Assembly (NCBI RefSeq): GCF_025336485.1
Contig: NZ_JAODAB010000026.1
Span: 26,420 to 90,419, forward strand
Direction of reading: 5' to 3'
Length of the DNA: 64,000 nt
Source of the DNA: Pseudomonas citri
GTDB taxonomy: Bacteria > Pseudomonadota > Gammaproteobacteria > Pseudomonadales > Pseudomonadaceae
Part shown: in pieces, positions 18,824 through 27,151 of the stretch
Numbering within the stretch: the stretch's first letter is position 1
How the letters are laid out: each line of letters opens with the position of its first letter
Program-made: the position numbers and the translations under genes
The notes under the pieces: generated by a model
The model's input: only the letters and a program-made list of their open reading frames with translations
Databases searched by the model: none
Told to the model about the DNA's origin: nothing

Positions 18824-19536
18824 GCATTCGGTCTTCATATCTTGGTGATCCGCTTGTCCACGCGGGTCCATCCAAGCAGGGCTGCAAAGCCGCCCTGCTT
18901 GGATGGACCTCACTTAAAAAATCCAAAAGCCACACCACTGTCTTTGGGAAACCACGGATTTCCATAGACCGCTTATGCCATTCGCAGCCGCAGAATTCTC
19001 GAAAAATCGAGCCTTGACCCTGTCTATCGGCGAGCGTAGAAAAGATCGTGCAAGTGCTGTCGTTGACAGCAACCCAGGTAGCCAGAACCTTTAAGGCTAC
19101 GCCACACCGTGGTGGTTCTCCCAAAGTGCGATTAGCGTCTGGCGGCTCGCACGGTCACAGCGATGTGATGGATGCCTACTTTTACCAGTGTGCCCACTGC
19201 GGCAACTCATCCCCTTTCATAGCTGCCCTGCAGCAACCTATCCGCTTGGCCATTTCCTTGCGCCAACCTGCGTCCGTCTCTTTCTCCCGGAAAGAGACGG
19301 GCGCTTCAACCGCTGCTGCAGCCTAACTCGTACAAGGCTTTGCGGCATTCCCCCTCGTGACAATCGGCGTGACAAGCACCGAAGTCACCAGCAACAGCGA
19401 TGCCGATGATGGTGCCGCAGCCCACAGAATGGACTGCACCTGACTGACAGTCAGGTATGCCCCGGTCGTCGCCTCACTGCCTTCACCCGACTCAGGATCT
19501 CGCGGCGCTGGTCTCGTCAGCCAGTGCAACTGATCC
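18824..19536. other. 713-base island segment without a supportable gene
   Basis: After the integrase comes a strong hairpin and then several short overlapping frames on both strands with no recognisable domain. One plus-strand frame (19048-19326) contains YQCAHCGNSSPF but no good ribosome site. One minus-strand frame (19323-19529) has a hydrophobic stretch that could be a transporter remnant. I take this as decayed DNA between the integrase and the catabolic cargo. Confidence 0.5.
18865..18909 (+). terminator. strong hairpin after the integrase
   Basis: A perfect 18-bp inverted repeat (ggtccatccaagcagggc and its complement) with a 9-base loop, 42 bases after the integrase stop. It lacks a long T run but is followed by an A-rich stretch. 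It probably terminates integrase transcription; an accessory recombination site is another possibility. Confidence 0.65.
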
Positions 19537-20673
19537 TCACCATCCGTTCAGACGAGACCAATGGTTGATCTCCCCATTTCCCTCTATAGCCTCGTAGGCT
19601 TGGTATTGGGCACCAGTGGCGCAGGCATGGTTGGGCAGAATGCGCAGCCGGGTTCCAATAGGAAACTGCTGCTCGATTTCTACCTTTTGGCCTTCCTCGA
19701 AAGACACCACACCGTGTTCTTGGTTGGCTGAACGTAACTGAAGCCCGTCGATGAGCTTGCCCTCTGCATCGCAAACCAGGCCGTAGCCGAAATCGCATTG
19801 TTGGGACTGTGTACCGCGGTCGCGACTCATCGCCATCCAGCCGGAATCTGTGATGATCCAGCCCTTCTCTGGCTGATGGCCGATTACAGTGGTGAGGACG
19901 GTCAAGGCGAGTTCGTCCAACTGGCATACGCCGACATTGTGCATGACCAAGTCGAAGAAAACGTACACGCCAGCTCGGAGTTCGGTGACGCCATCGAGGT
20001 GAACGGCGGACAATGCGGTGGGAGTCGAGCCGACACTCACTTCCTGGCACGGCAAGCCCGCTGACCGAATAACCTCAGCAGCCTTTACACATTCTGAACG
20101 CTCAATCTCCGCAATTTCCTGCAGCGCTTCAAGGGTGTTCAGCTTGTAGCTTTCGCCGGCGTGAGTCATCACACCTTTGAGCATAGCGCCACCTTCGTGA
20201 AGGATTCTGGCGATCTCGATCAGCACTGGGTCGTCACTACGAATACCCGAGCGGTGATGGTCACTGTCGACTTCGATGAAAACCTCAAACTGCTCGCCAT
20301 GGGCGCGGCAAAAGTCGGTGATCGCTCTCGCGCCTGCAACGCTGTCAGTGACAATAGTCAGGGAACAACCGGCGCGGCGCAGTTCCAATGCTTGGTTGAG
20401 CTTGGTGGGTGCCATTGCTACGGCGTAGAGAATGTCTGTGATGCCTTGGGCAAAAAAGGCTTGCGCTTCCTTGAGCGTGGAAACCGTAACTCCTTGGGCT
20501 CCAGCCTTTACTTGCGCTGCTACCACCTGCTCGCATTTGGTGGTTTTTACATGGGGCCGTAGCCGTACGCCCAGGCGATCCGCCTGGTTCTGCATGCGTT
20601 GGATGTTGTGCTGCATACGGCTTACATCCACCAGTGCTACGGGGGTATCGAGGGAATCAATGGAGGAAGTCAT
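19537..20673 (-). CDS. D-threo-3-hydroxyaspartate dehydratase-like PLP enzyme (fold type III)
   Basis: 378 residues. An alanine-racemase-type barrel (~10-245) with the Schiff-base lysine K43 in RPHVKTTK is followed by the D-serine-dehydratase-like C-terminal domain (~260-370). The metal-site residues H349 and C351 are in LPNHACATGAQ. D-threonine aldolase, D-serine dehydratase, 3-hydroxyaspartate aldolase (BhcC) and D-threo-3-hydroxyaspartate dehydratase (EC 4.3.1.27) share this architecture. The length and the NHACATGAQ and GWMAMSRDRGT segments fit my memory of the Delftia D-threo-hydroxyaspartate enzyme best, and an L-threo-hydroxyaspartate lyase homologue lies in the same island. That dehydratase gives oxaloacetate and ammonia. 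Divergent from a LysR gene with paired operator-like repeats between. The family is certain; the exact substrate is inferred. Confidence 0.8.
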   Translation of the reverse strand: MTSSIDSLDTPVALVDVSRMQHNIQRMQNQADRLGVRLRPHVKTTKCEQVVAAQVKAGAQGVTVSTLKEAQAFFAQGITDILYAVAMAPTKLNQALELRRAGCSLTIVTDSVAGARAITDFCRAHGEQFEVFIEVDSDHHRSGIRSDDPVLIEIARILHEGGAMLKGVMTHAGESYKLNTLEALQEIAEIERSECVKAAEVIRSAGLPCQEVSVGSTPTALSAVHLDGVTELRAGVYVFFDLVMHNVGVCQLDELALTVLTTVIGHQPEKGWIITDSGWMAMSRDRGTQSQQCDFGYGLVCDAEGKLIDGLQLRSANQEHGVVSFEEGQKVEIEQQFPIGTRLRILPNHACATGAQYQAYEAIEGNGEINHWSRLNGW

Positions 20674-20733
20674 GAGCTAGATCTCGCGAGTGTCTGTGTG
20701 TTTGCAACTCTACGCAGTACGGTATATTTTTGG

Positions 20734-20770
20734 TTAACGATCACTTAAACAAATGTTAAGAACTACTTAA
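20734..20770. promoter_or_regulatory. paired LysR operator-like motifs
   Basis: Two copies of TTAA-N7-TTAA (20734-20748 and 20756-20770) are spaced 22 bases start to start, about two helical turns, between the dehydratase and the LysR gene. The second ends on the first base of the LysR start codon. LysR proteins bind such partly palindromic T-N11-A sites as tetramers. Confidence 0.6.
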
Positions 20771-21678
20771 TGATTACGTTCTCCGATCTCGAACTGGTTA
20801 CGGCCATTTCCGTTTCTGGCTCATTGAGCGAGGCCGCTCGAAAGATGAGGGTGACCACGGCAGCCCTCTCGATGAGACTGAGAAAACTTGAAGCGGAGTT
20901 GGGTATGAAGCTCGCCAGTCGAGACTCCAGGCGCTTGGCGTTGACTGAGGACGGAGAGCGCATGGCTGAGGAAGGCCGTCGGTTATTACAGGCGTTGGAA
21001 GAGCTATCTGACTCCATGGTGGCCGACGACGAGCGCCTTCAGGGAGTGATCCGCCTCTCTGCCCCGTTCGGCTTTGGGCGGTTGCGCTTGGCTCCCTTGC
21101 TGGCACGATTTGCTAAGCTCCACCCTAAACTACGAGTCGAGCTGGATCTGCGCGAAACCCCTTGGCCAGATCGAAGCAATTGCGATGCGGTCATTCACAT
21201 TGGCTCCATCAGCGACAGTTCATGGACTGCTCAAGTGTTGGCATCCAATGAACGATGGTTGTGTGCCAGCCCGTCCTATCTGAAAGAAAACGGAACCCCA
21301 ATAGCGCCTGAGGACATGGCGGCTCATCGGTGTATTTGTATTCGTGAGAACGACGAACACGCGACGTACTGGCACCTGCGCAGGGAAAGCGAAAGCAAGT
21401 CTCTGCGAATCTTTCCGAGCATGGTCAGCAATGATGGTGGCGTGGCGCGCAGATGGGCGGAACAAGATCTTGGTTTGGTTCTGCGTTCGCAATGGGACGT
21501 GGTTGATTCTATTGCCCAGGGTAGCCTGATTCGCGTGCTGGCAGACTGGGAGTTCGAGACAGCTCCGATTCTTCTGCTAATACCGACCAGAAAAAACAGG
21601 TCCCGTAAAATACAGGCTCTTGCTTCATTCTTGAGCGAATCATTCAAAACGAAAGGCACTGAGAAAAGCCGGTCATAG
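20770..21678 (+). CDS. LysR-family regulator of the island
   Basis: A 302-residue LysR protein with helix-turn-helix at residues ~1-60 (EAARKMRVTTAALSMRLRKL) and an effector-binding domain at ~88-290. It is divergent from the hydroxyaspartate-dehydratase-like gene and is probably its activator. Operator-like repeats lie in the 96-base gap and overlap its own start, suggesting autoregulation. The effector would logically be a hydroxyaspartate or dicarboxylate; that is inference. Confidence 0.88.
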   Translation: MITFSDLELVTAISVSGSLSEAARKMRVTTAALSMRLRKLEAELGMKLASRDSRRLALTEDGERMAEEGRRLLQALEELSDSMVADDERLQGVIRLSAPFGFGRLRLAPLLARFAKLHPKLRVELDLRETPWPDRSNCDAVIHIGSISDSSWTAQVLASNERWLCASPSYLKENGTPIAPEDMAAHRCICIRENDEHATYWHLRRESESKSLRIFPSMVSNDGGVARRWAEQDLGLVLRSQWDVVDSIAQGSLIRVLADWEFETAPILLLIPTRKNRSRKIQALASFLSESFKTKGTEKSRS

Positions 21679-21730
21679 GCTGTTATCGTCCTCTTATTTA
21701 AACCTTTTACTTTTGCTGGACATCTTCGCT

Positions 21731-22357
21731 ATGAAGAAAACGACCCCCGAGCAACAGGCGCTGATCAGTCAGCTGGAGCAAATTGCCGAAGGCTTGAGCC
21801 AGACCTTCAGCCCATTTTGTGAAGTCGTATTGCACGATCTGCGAGATCCCGAGCACGCAATACTGGCCATTCACAACAATCTTTCTGGTAGGGAGATCGG
21901 ACATCCAGCTACCGAGTTGGGGCTCGCCCGGATTGCTGATCCAGCCTATCCCCAGATCATTGCCAATTATCCCAATCAATTCAAAGATGGCCGTCAGGCC
22001 AAAAGTACCTCGATTGGTATAAAGGACTCCACTGGACGGTACGTGGCCGCGCTCTGCATGAACGTTGATCTCACCCTGTTTAGGGGTTTGCAGGGCATGC
22101 TGGATCAGTTCGGATCTTTCAGTGGCGATCGTCCGCATGAATCGCTCGAATCGAGCGGTGCAGAATCTATTCGTGCGCGTATTGATCAGTTTGCTGCACG
22201 ACTATCCACTTCTCCTCGTGCGCTGAAGGCTGGCGATCGGCGAGTTTTACTTCAGGAGTTGAAGGAGTCTGGCCTTCTGGATATCAGAAAGGCCATGGAA
22301 ACGGTGGCTTCACACCTCGGTGTATCTCGCGCAACGGTGTATAGCGATACGAGGTGA
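21731..22357 (+). CDS. YheO/DauR-like transcriptional regulator (PAS_6 + HTH_22)
   Basis: About 208 residues. The N-terminal half (LSQTFSPFCEVVLHDLRDPE) is the YheO-type PAS-like ligand domain. The C-terminal half (~150-205, ESGLLDIRKAMETVASHLGV then SRATVYSDTR) is the paired helix-turn-helix. In P. aeruginosa the family member DauR controls D-arginine use, so a role in sensing an amino acid is plausible. I start at the ATG giving MKKTTPEQQ; an upstream TTG is possible. No strong ribosome site is seen. It lies 52 bases after the LysR gene on the same strand and converges on the catabolic operon. Confidence 0.85.
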   Translation: MKKTTPEQQALISQLEQIAEGLSQTFSPFCEVVLHDLRDPEHAILAIHNNLSGREIGHPATELGLARIADPAYPQIIANYPNQFKDGRQAKSTSIGIKDSTGRYVAALCMNVDLTLFRGLQGMLDQFGSFSGDRPHESLESSGAESIRARIDQFAARLSTSPRALKAGDRRVLLQELKESGLLDIRKAMETVASHLGVSRATVYSDTR

Positions 22358-22379
22358 TCAACACCTCGTATGATCTCGG

Positions 22380-23078
22380 CTACACGGGACAGCCTTTGGC
22401 CCTGAGCATCGCGTTGAACCGATCAGGGTCAAGCGTATTGTCTTCAATCCCTTTGAGGATCGACGCCTCCCGATCCAGCAACTGGCGGCAAAGATCATAA
22501 ACCTTGGCGAGCTGATCCTGAGCGATGGCAACCACGCCATCGGAATCCCCTACCACCAGGTCACCCGGATTAACGACCAGCCCGGCACACGACACTGGGA
22601 CATTGATCTCGCCAGCACCGTCTGTACTTGGGCCACGGTGGACACAGCCGAGGGCGAAAACTGGCATCTTGCCGTCCAGCCAGTCGTCATGATCACGAAG
22701 CATACCGTTTACGACGATCCCAGCGATCCCTGCTTTGAGAGCCATCGCCCGCATGATCCCGCCAATGATGGCTCTGGTCTGGTCACCACTACCGTCCACC
22801 ACCAGAATGTCGCCAGGCCGCGCCATCTGGATGGCTTTAAGCGTCATGAGGTTATCGCCGGGGCGCACCCGCACGGTAATCGCTGTTCCGCACATATGGC
22901 CGCGGCCGTGAAATGGACGCAGACCCAACCCGCCTACGTTGCGACCCAAGCAATCACTGATGATTGCGCTGGGGACTTGGCTAAACGTGTCAAGCCAGTC
23001 ATCAGCGATAGCAGCGGGTGATGGGTTGATATGGAAGCCCGTGGGCCAAGCTTCATTCGACGCGACATTTAGCATCAT
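22380..23078 (-). CDS. RraA-like aldolase / oxaloacetate decarboxylase family protein
   Basis: A 232-residue RraA-fold protein. The G-x20-R-D signature of the HMG/CHA aldolases is intact (G107, R128, D129 in VVNGMLRDH), unlike true RNase E regulators. Characterised members of this metal-dependent class cleave 4-hydroxy-4-methyl-2-oxoglutarate-type substrates and commonly decarboxylate oxaloacetate. In this island the second reaction would take oxaloacetate from hydroxyaspartate dehydration to pyruvate and CO2. AGGAG precedes two adjacent ATGs (23078 and 23075); either may be used. It is the last gene of a six-gene minus-strand operon. Confidence 0.87.
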   Translation of the reverse strand: MMLNVASNEAWPTGFHINPSPAAIADDWLDTFSQVPSAIISDCLGRNVGGLGLRPFHGRGHMCGTAITVRVRPGDNLMTLKAIQMARPGDILVVDGSGDQTRAIIGGIMRAMALKAGIAGIVVNGMLRDHDDWLDGKMPVFALGCVHRGPSTDGAGEINVPVSCAGLVVNPGDLVVGDSDGVVAIAQDQLAKVYDLCRQLLDREASILKGIEDNTLDPDRFNAMLRAKGCPV

Positions 23079-23120
23079 CGATCTCCTATGAATGCCAGAA
23101 ATGGACGTAATTGCAGCGCT

Positions 23121-23510
23121 TTAATCAGCGTTGATTTCAATACGAGCGATAGCCTCAATCTCAACCAGATAGCCATGGTGCAGCTCTGGCACCGGTACCA
23201 CGGCGCGAGCTGGCCGGTGGCTGCCCAACATTTCGGAGTAGAGCCGGTCGAAGGCTGGCCAGTGCTTCACACCTGCGACGTACACAGTGACCTTGACCAA
23301 GTCGGAGGGAGTGCAACCTGCGGCATGCAGAATGGCCAACAGATTGTTGAGAGCAACTTGTGCTTGTTCGGTGAACGATGCCTCGATGTTGTGGGTGCCA
23401 TCTGGGCTAACGGGAAGCTGACCAGAAATGTACAGCGAGCCTTGGTGAACAACCGCTTGCGAGTAGTGACCGGCAGGTTGGGAAGCCGCATCGGTGCTAA
23501 CAATTTTCAT
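23121..23510 (-). CDS. ridA: RidA-family enamine/imine deaminase
   Basis: A 129-residue RidA/YjgF protein. The catalytic arginine is R102 in RPARAVVPVPELHHGYLVEI, so it should hydrolyse reactive enamine/imine intermediates released by PLP dehydratases. The sequence differs from the housekeeping form (HYSQAVVHQGSLYISGQLPV), suggesting a specialised paralogue. It lies between the RraA-like and asparaginase genes and would speed conversion of the dehydratase product (aminofumarate/iminosuccinate) to oxaloacetate. AAGG upstream supports the start. Confidence 0.93.
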   Translation of the reverse strand: MKIVSTDAASQPAGHYSQAVVHQGSLYISGQLPVSPDGTHNIEASFTEQAQVALNNLLAILHAAGCTPSDLVKVTVYVAGVKHWPAFDRLYSEMLGSHRPARAVVPVPELHHGYLVEIEAIARIEINAD

Positions 23511-23576
23511 AGGTAACCTTGTATAGGGTGGAGCCGACGCATCAGGCGATGCCCACCGCGTCAGCTCTTGGATGTA

Positions 23577-24719
23577 TCAATGACCGTTTGTGAAGGCTGC
23601 TTGTACCTTGCCAGGATCGGTGACGCCGCCGGCGATAAGCAGTTGGGCGAGAATTCGCGACTTCTGGGGGTTGAGATCCATCGAAGCGACAAAGCCGCTC
23701 TTGGTGTCATCCACTTCGATGTTGCGATTGACATAGCCTTTGCTTACACGAGTCGAGCGGACAACCACAATGCCTTGCGCAACTGCTTTTTCGAGGGCGG
23801 CGAGTGCCTGCTTCGAGGTGTTGCCATCGCCCTTACCAGCCAAAATGATGCCCTTGGCTTTGTCTTCAATGGCATGCTCAATTTGCTTGGCATCCATGTT
23901 GGCATGACTGTAGATGATGTCGACGCGTGGCAGAGCCGGGCCTTGCGGCAACGCCAGCGGCGCAAGGCGACCCGCATCAAGCGGCTGGATATAGCGCACA
24001 TGTCCCATATCCACATACCCCAGAGAGCCAAGGTTAGGAGACTGCATCGTTTGAACGCTGGTGCTGTTGGTTTTGGTAACGCCACGGGCCCCATCGATCT
24101 GCTCGTTCATTACCACTAGGACGCCGCGGCCTTTCGATTGTTTGTCCGTCGCCACCTGGACCGCTTCATAGATATTGGCCGGGCCATCAGCGCTCAAGCC
24201 GGTCGCCGGCCGCATCGAACCGACCAAAACAACGGGCTTGTCGGTCTTCAGCACCAGATCGAGGAAGAAGGCTGTTTCCTCCATGGTATCCGTGCCATGG
24301 GTGATCACCACGGCCTCCGCTTCGTTCTTGTCGAAGGCTTGTTGAATACGATTGGCGAGCTTGAACCAGATTTCATCGCTCATGTCTTGCGAGCCGATTG
24401 AGGCGATCTGTTCGGCGGTGATGGTGGCCAAATCCCCCAGCCCTGAAACTGCGGCCACCAATTGCTGAGGGCCAATGGCGCCGGCATTGTAGGCACCGGT
24501 GCCACGATTATCGGCGGAGCCTGCGATAGTTCCACCCGTTGCAAGTAACAGAACACGTGGCAGTGCCACTTGTTGATTAGTCGAACTCATGGTCTTTTCC
24601 TGGGCGAACGCAGACGGAACACCAACGGTTAAGCCTGCCATTATCGAGAGCATAAACCCCGCCAAAAGTTTACGGCTGAAGTTATGGCTGCTGTTGAAGC
24701 TCAAAGAGTTGATAGTCAT
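23577..24719 (-). CDS. ansB: periplasmic L-asparaginase / glutaminase-asparaginase (type II)
   Basis: 380 residues. A signal peptide is visible (basic start, hydrophobic core LLAGFMLSIMAGLTVGV, likely cut after FAQ near residue 40). The two catalytic threonine motifs are LLATGGTIAGSADN (near 60) and ITHGTDTMEETAFFLDL (near 140). It hydrolyses asparagine, and in many Pseudomonas also glutamine, in the periplasm. It is preceded in the operon by an amino-dicarboxylate symporter gene, so hydrolysis outside and import of the acid look coupled. Action on 3-hydroxyasparagine is conceivable but untested. Confidence 0.93.
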   Translation of the reverse strand: MTINSLSFNSSHNFSRKLLAGFMLSIMAGLTVGVPSAFAQEKTMSSTNQQVALPRVLLLATGGTIAGSADNRGTGAYNAGAIGPQQLVAAVSGLGDLATITAEQIASIGSQDMSDEIWFKLANRIQQAFDKNEAEAVVITHGTDTMEETAFFLDLVLKTDKPVVLVGSMRPATGLSADGPANIYEAVQVATDKQSKGRGVLVVMNEQIDGARGVTKTNSTSVQTMQSPNLGSLGYVDMGHVRYIQPLDAGRLAPLALPQGPALPRVDIIYSHANMDAKQIEHAIEDKAKGIILAGKGDGNTSKQALAALEKAVAQGIVVVRSTRVSKGYVNRNIEVDDTKSGFVASMDLNPQKSRILAQLLIAGGVTDPGKVQAAFTNGH

Positions 24720-24757
24720 TTTTCGTTTCTCTTATTTTTGTTAGAGCAATGTTTTGA

Positions 24758-26029
24758 TTAAACGACTTGAGGAATTTTCTCAGCATTGATTGCTGTTTCA
24801 ACTTCCTCAGTTTCATTGTCGTGTCGTCCGATGACGGCTGTTGCGACACCGCAGCCAAAAACGTTGGTGGCGGTGCGTCCCATGTCCAGGATGGGGTCAA
24901 CTGCAAGGATGAGAAGCAGGCCTGCTTCCGGAAGTCCGATCATCGGCAGTCCCGCAGCCAGGACGACCAGCGAGCCCCGAGCTACACCCGCTGTACCTTT
25001 GCTGATTACCAGCAGGGTCAGCAGCACCATGATCTGGTGGGCAAAGGTCATTTCGATGTTGTACGCCTGGGCGATGAACATCACGATGAATGCTTGGTAC
25101 ATCATCGAGCCGTCTAGGTTAAATGAGTAACCCAACGGCAGGACGAAGCTGCTTACACGCTTGTTAGCGCCGAACTTGTCCATGGCGGCAATAGTTTTCG
25201 GGTAAGCAGCTTCGCTGCTCGCCGTAGAGAACGCGATCAGAATTGGCTCACGCATATGCTGGAACAGGTTTTTCATGCGTGGACCGAGGGCTAGGTAGCC
25301 GGCAAGCGTAATCAACGACCAAAGCAGTGCCAGGCCCAGGAAATACTGTCCAACCATCTTGCCAAAGGTCACGACCATTTCCAGACCATGGACGGTGATG
25401 GTGGCGGCGATGGCTGCAAATACCGCCAGTGGAGCCACATACATCACGTAGTCGGTGACCCTGAACATGACATTGGCCAGTTCTTCGAGCATGTCCACGA
25501 TGATGGACTTGCCTTTGCCCTTGACGAACGCCAATGCAGAGCCGAAGAACAGGGAGAACACAACGATTTGCAGCACTTCGTTCGTCCCCATTGCCTCAAT
25601 AATGCTTCGAGGGAATACATGGGTGAGGAAGATCGGCAGGCTAAAGCCGGAAGTGTTCAAACCCGTGCTCACGGCTTCACTGGCCACGGTCAGGTTCAGA
25701 CCGACACCTGGCTGGAAAAGATTGGCGAAGAGCAAACCGATAGACAGGGATACCAGGGAGGCAATCAGGAACCAAGTGATGGCTTTAAAGCCGACACGGC
25801 CCATCGAACCGTTCCCTGACATGCTGGCAACGCCGGTTACCAAGGTGGCAAGCACCAAGGGTGCGATAACCATTTTGATCAGGCGTAAAAACACGTCAGT
25901 GACCAGATTCAGGTATCCGGCAATTTCTTTTGCGGCCGCAGCATCCAGCTGACTGTGGAGCGTGCCTCCTAGGACTACGCCGAAAATCATCGCGATAACT
26001 ATCGCTTTAACGAGAAAGCGGCTTTTCAT
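24758..26029 (-). CDS. dicarboxylate/amino acid:cation symporter (DAACS family)
   Basis: A 423-residue GltP/DctA-type symporter with about eight membrane helices and two re-entrant hairpins. The hairpin 1 serine motif is AFSTASSEAAYPKT. The NMDGT-like loop reads YSFNLDGSMMYQ. The helix 8 substrate motif is DMGRTATNVFG, in which the Asp and Arg are typical of aspartate/glutamate carriers. I start at the ATG at 26029 because AGAGG lies five bases upstream; an in-frame GTG two codons earlier is less well placed. In this operon it would import aspartate or hydroxyaspartate. Confidence 0.92.
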   Translation of the reverse strand: MKSRFLVKAIVIAMIFGVVLGGTLHSQLDAAAAKEIAGYLNLVTDVFLRLIKMVIAPLVLATLVTGVASMSGNGSMGRVGFKAITWFLIASLVSLSIGLLFANLFQPGVGLNLTVASEAVSTGLNTSGFSLPIFLTHVFPRSIIEAMGTNEVLQIVVFSLFFGSALAFVKGKGKSIIVDMLEELANVMFRVTDYVMYVAPLAVFAAIAATITVHGLEMVVTFGKMVGQYFLGLALLWSLITLAGYLALGPRMKNLFQHMREPILIAFSTASSEAAYPKTIAAMDKFGANKRVSSFVLPLGYSFNLDGSMMYQAFIVMFIAQAYNIEMTFAHQIMVLLTLLVISKGTAGVARGSLVVLAAGLPMIGLPEAGLLLILAVDPILDMGRTATNVFGCGVATAVIGRHDNETEEVETAINAEKIPQVV

Positions 26030-26165
26030 GTGCACCTCTTTTTATAGTGGCTTAATTTATGGCCATATTGTCTGGGCTAAATGTATGTTCTTTAAATCTC
26101 GGCAAGACGGTGCCGTCAGGTGCTGTTGAGCGCCTGATTTTTTCAACAGATAAAGCTAACGGCTC

Positions 26166-27131
26166 TTACGACAGGAGAAACTTTCCAAGCTTGTCGATAT
26201 CAATATTACCGCCTGTAATAATGACGCCGACCCGGTTACCCTGGAGCTCGTCCTTGAACTTTCTTACTGCGGCAAGACCCAGACATCCGGTGGGTTCGAC
26301 CACAATTTTCATGCGCTGAATAAAGAACTTCATTGCAGAAATCAGCTCTTCGTCAGTGACAGTTACAATCCGGTTCACACCATTCAAAATAATTGGGAAG
26401 GTGTAATTACCCAGATGCTGTGTTTGCGCACCATCAGCGATGGTGTCAGGGGTGTCGATGTGAACAATCTCACCTGAATTGAAAGACCGTTGTCCGTCGT
26501 TCCCTGCTTCAGGCTCAACGCCGATCAGAGTGCATTCTGGCGCCAATGCGCGCGTCGCCAAGGTGGTTCCCGACAGCATGCCGCCGCCGCCCAGACCTAC
26601 AAACAAGGCGTCCAGTTGCCCGACGCTTTGAAACAGTTCTTTGGCGGCCGTACCCTGGCCGGACAGAACGTCTGGATGGTCGTAGGACGGGATCAGTGTC
26701 ATACCATGCTTGGTGGCCAGTGCCCGACCGATAGCCTCGCGGTCTTCGGTGAAGCGGTCGTAGAACACAACCTCGGCGCCATAGCCTTTGGTAGCCGCGA
26801 CCTTGGCTGCAGGAGCGTCAGTTGGCATGACAATGGTGGCCGAGATCTTCAACAGCTTGGCCGCCAAAGCGATGCCTTGTGCGTGGTTCCCCGAAGAGAA
26901 CGCTACAACACCGCCTCGACGTTGCTCTTCGCTGAATTTAGCGAGCGAGTTGTATGCACCTCGGAATTTGAAGGAGCCGGTACGTTGGTAGTTTTCGCAT
27001 TTGAAAAATACCTGTGCACCGATCTCCTCATCGATCGTACGAGAAGTCAAAACAGGCGTGACGTTGGCTGCTCCCTCAAGTCTCGTAGCCGCGTCGACTA
27101 CGTCTTGATAAGTTGGCAGAGTGATTTGCAT
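26166..27131 (-). CDS. L-threo-3-hydroxyaspartate ammonia-lyase-like PLP enzyme (serine racemase/threonine dehydratase family)
   Basis: A 321-residue fold-type-II PLP enzyme without a regulatory ACT domain. The Schiff-base lysine K55 is in TGSFKFRGAY. SSGNHAQGIALAAK and the phosphate-binding GGGGMLSGTT follow, and GVIITGGNIDIDKL closes the protein. Short catabolic enzymes of this kind include serine racemase, L-threo-3-hydroxyaspartate ammonia-lyase (EC 4.3.1.16, known from Pseudomonas), BhcB of the beta-hydroxyaspartate cycle and EutB of ectoine breakdown. With a D-hydroxyaspartate dehydratase-like gene, RidA and a dicarboxylate carrier nearby, hydroxyaspartate is the best guess. Threonine or serine dehydration cannot be excluded. 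It lies 20 bases after the cyclodeaminase-like gene. Confidence 0.82.
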   Translation of the reverse strand: MQITLPTYQDVVDAATRLEGAANVTPVLTSRTIDEEIGAQVFFKCENYQRTGSFKFRGAYNSLAKFSEEQRRGGVVAFSSGNHAQGIALAAKLLKISATIVMPTDAPAAKVAATKGYGAEVVFYDRFTEDREAIGRALATKHGMTLIPSYDHPDVLSGQGTAAKELFQSVGQLDALFVGLGGGGMLSGTTLATRALAPECTLIGVEPEAGNDGQRSFNSGEIVHIDTPDTIADGAQTQHLGNYTFPIILNGVNRIVTVTDEELISAMKFFIQRMKIVVEPTGCLGLAAVRKFKDELQGNRVGVIITGGNIDIDKLGKFLLS

Positions 27132-27151
27132 AGCAAAATGTCCTCAAAGAT

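Noticed and set aside
18747..19124. 125-residue minus-strand frame after the integrase
   Set aside because: Overlaps the integrase end and the strong hairpin, with no ribosome site or domain.
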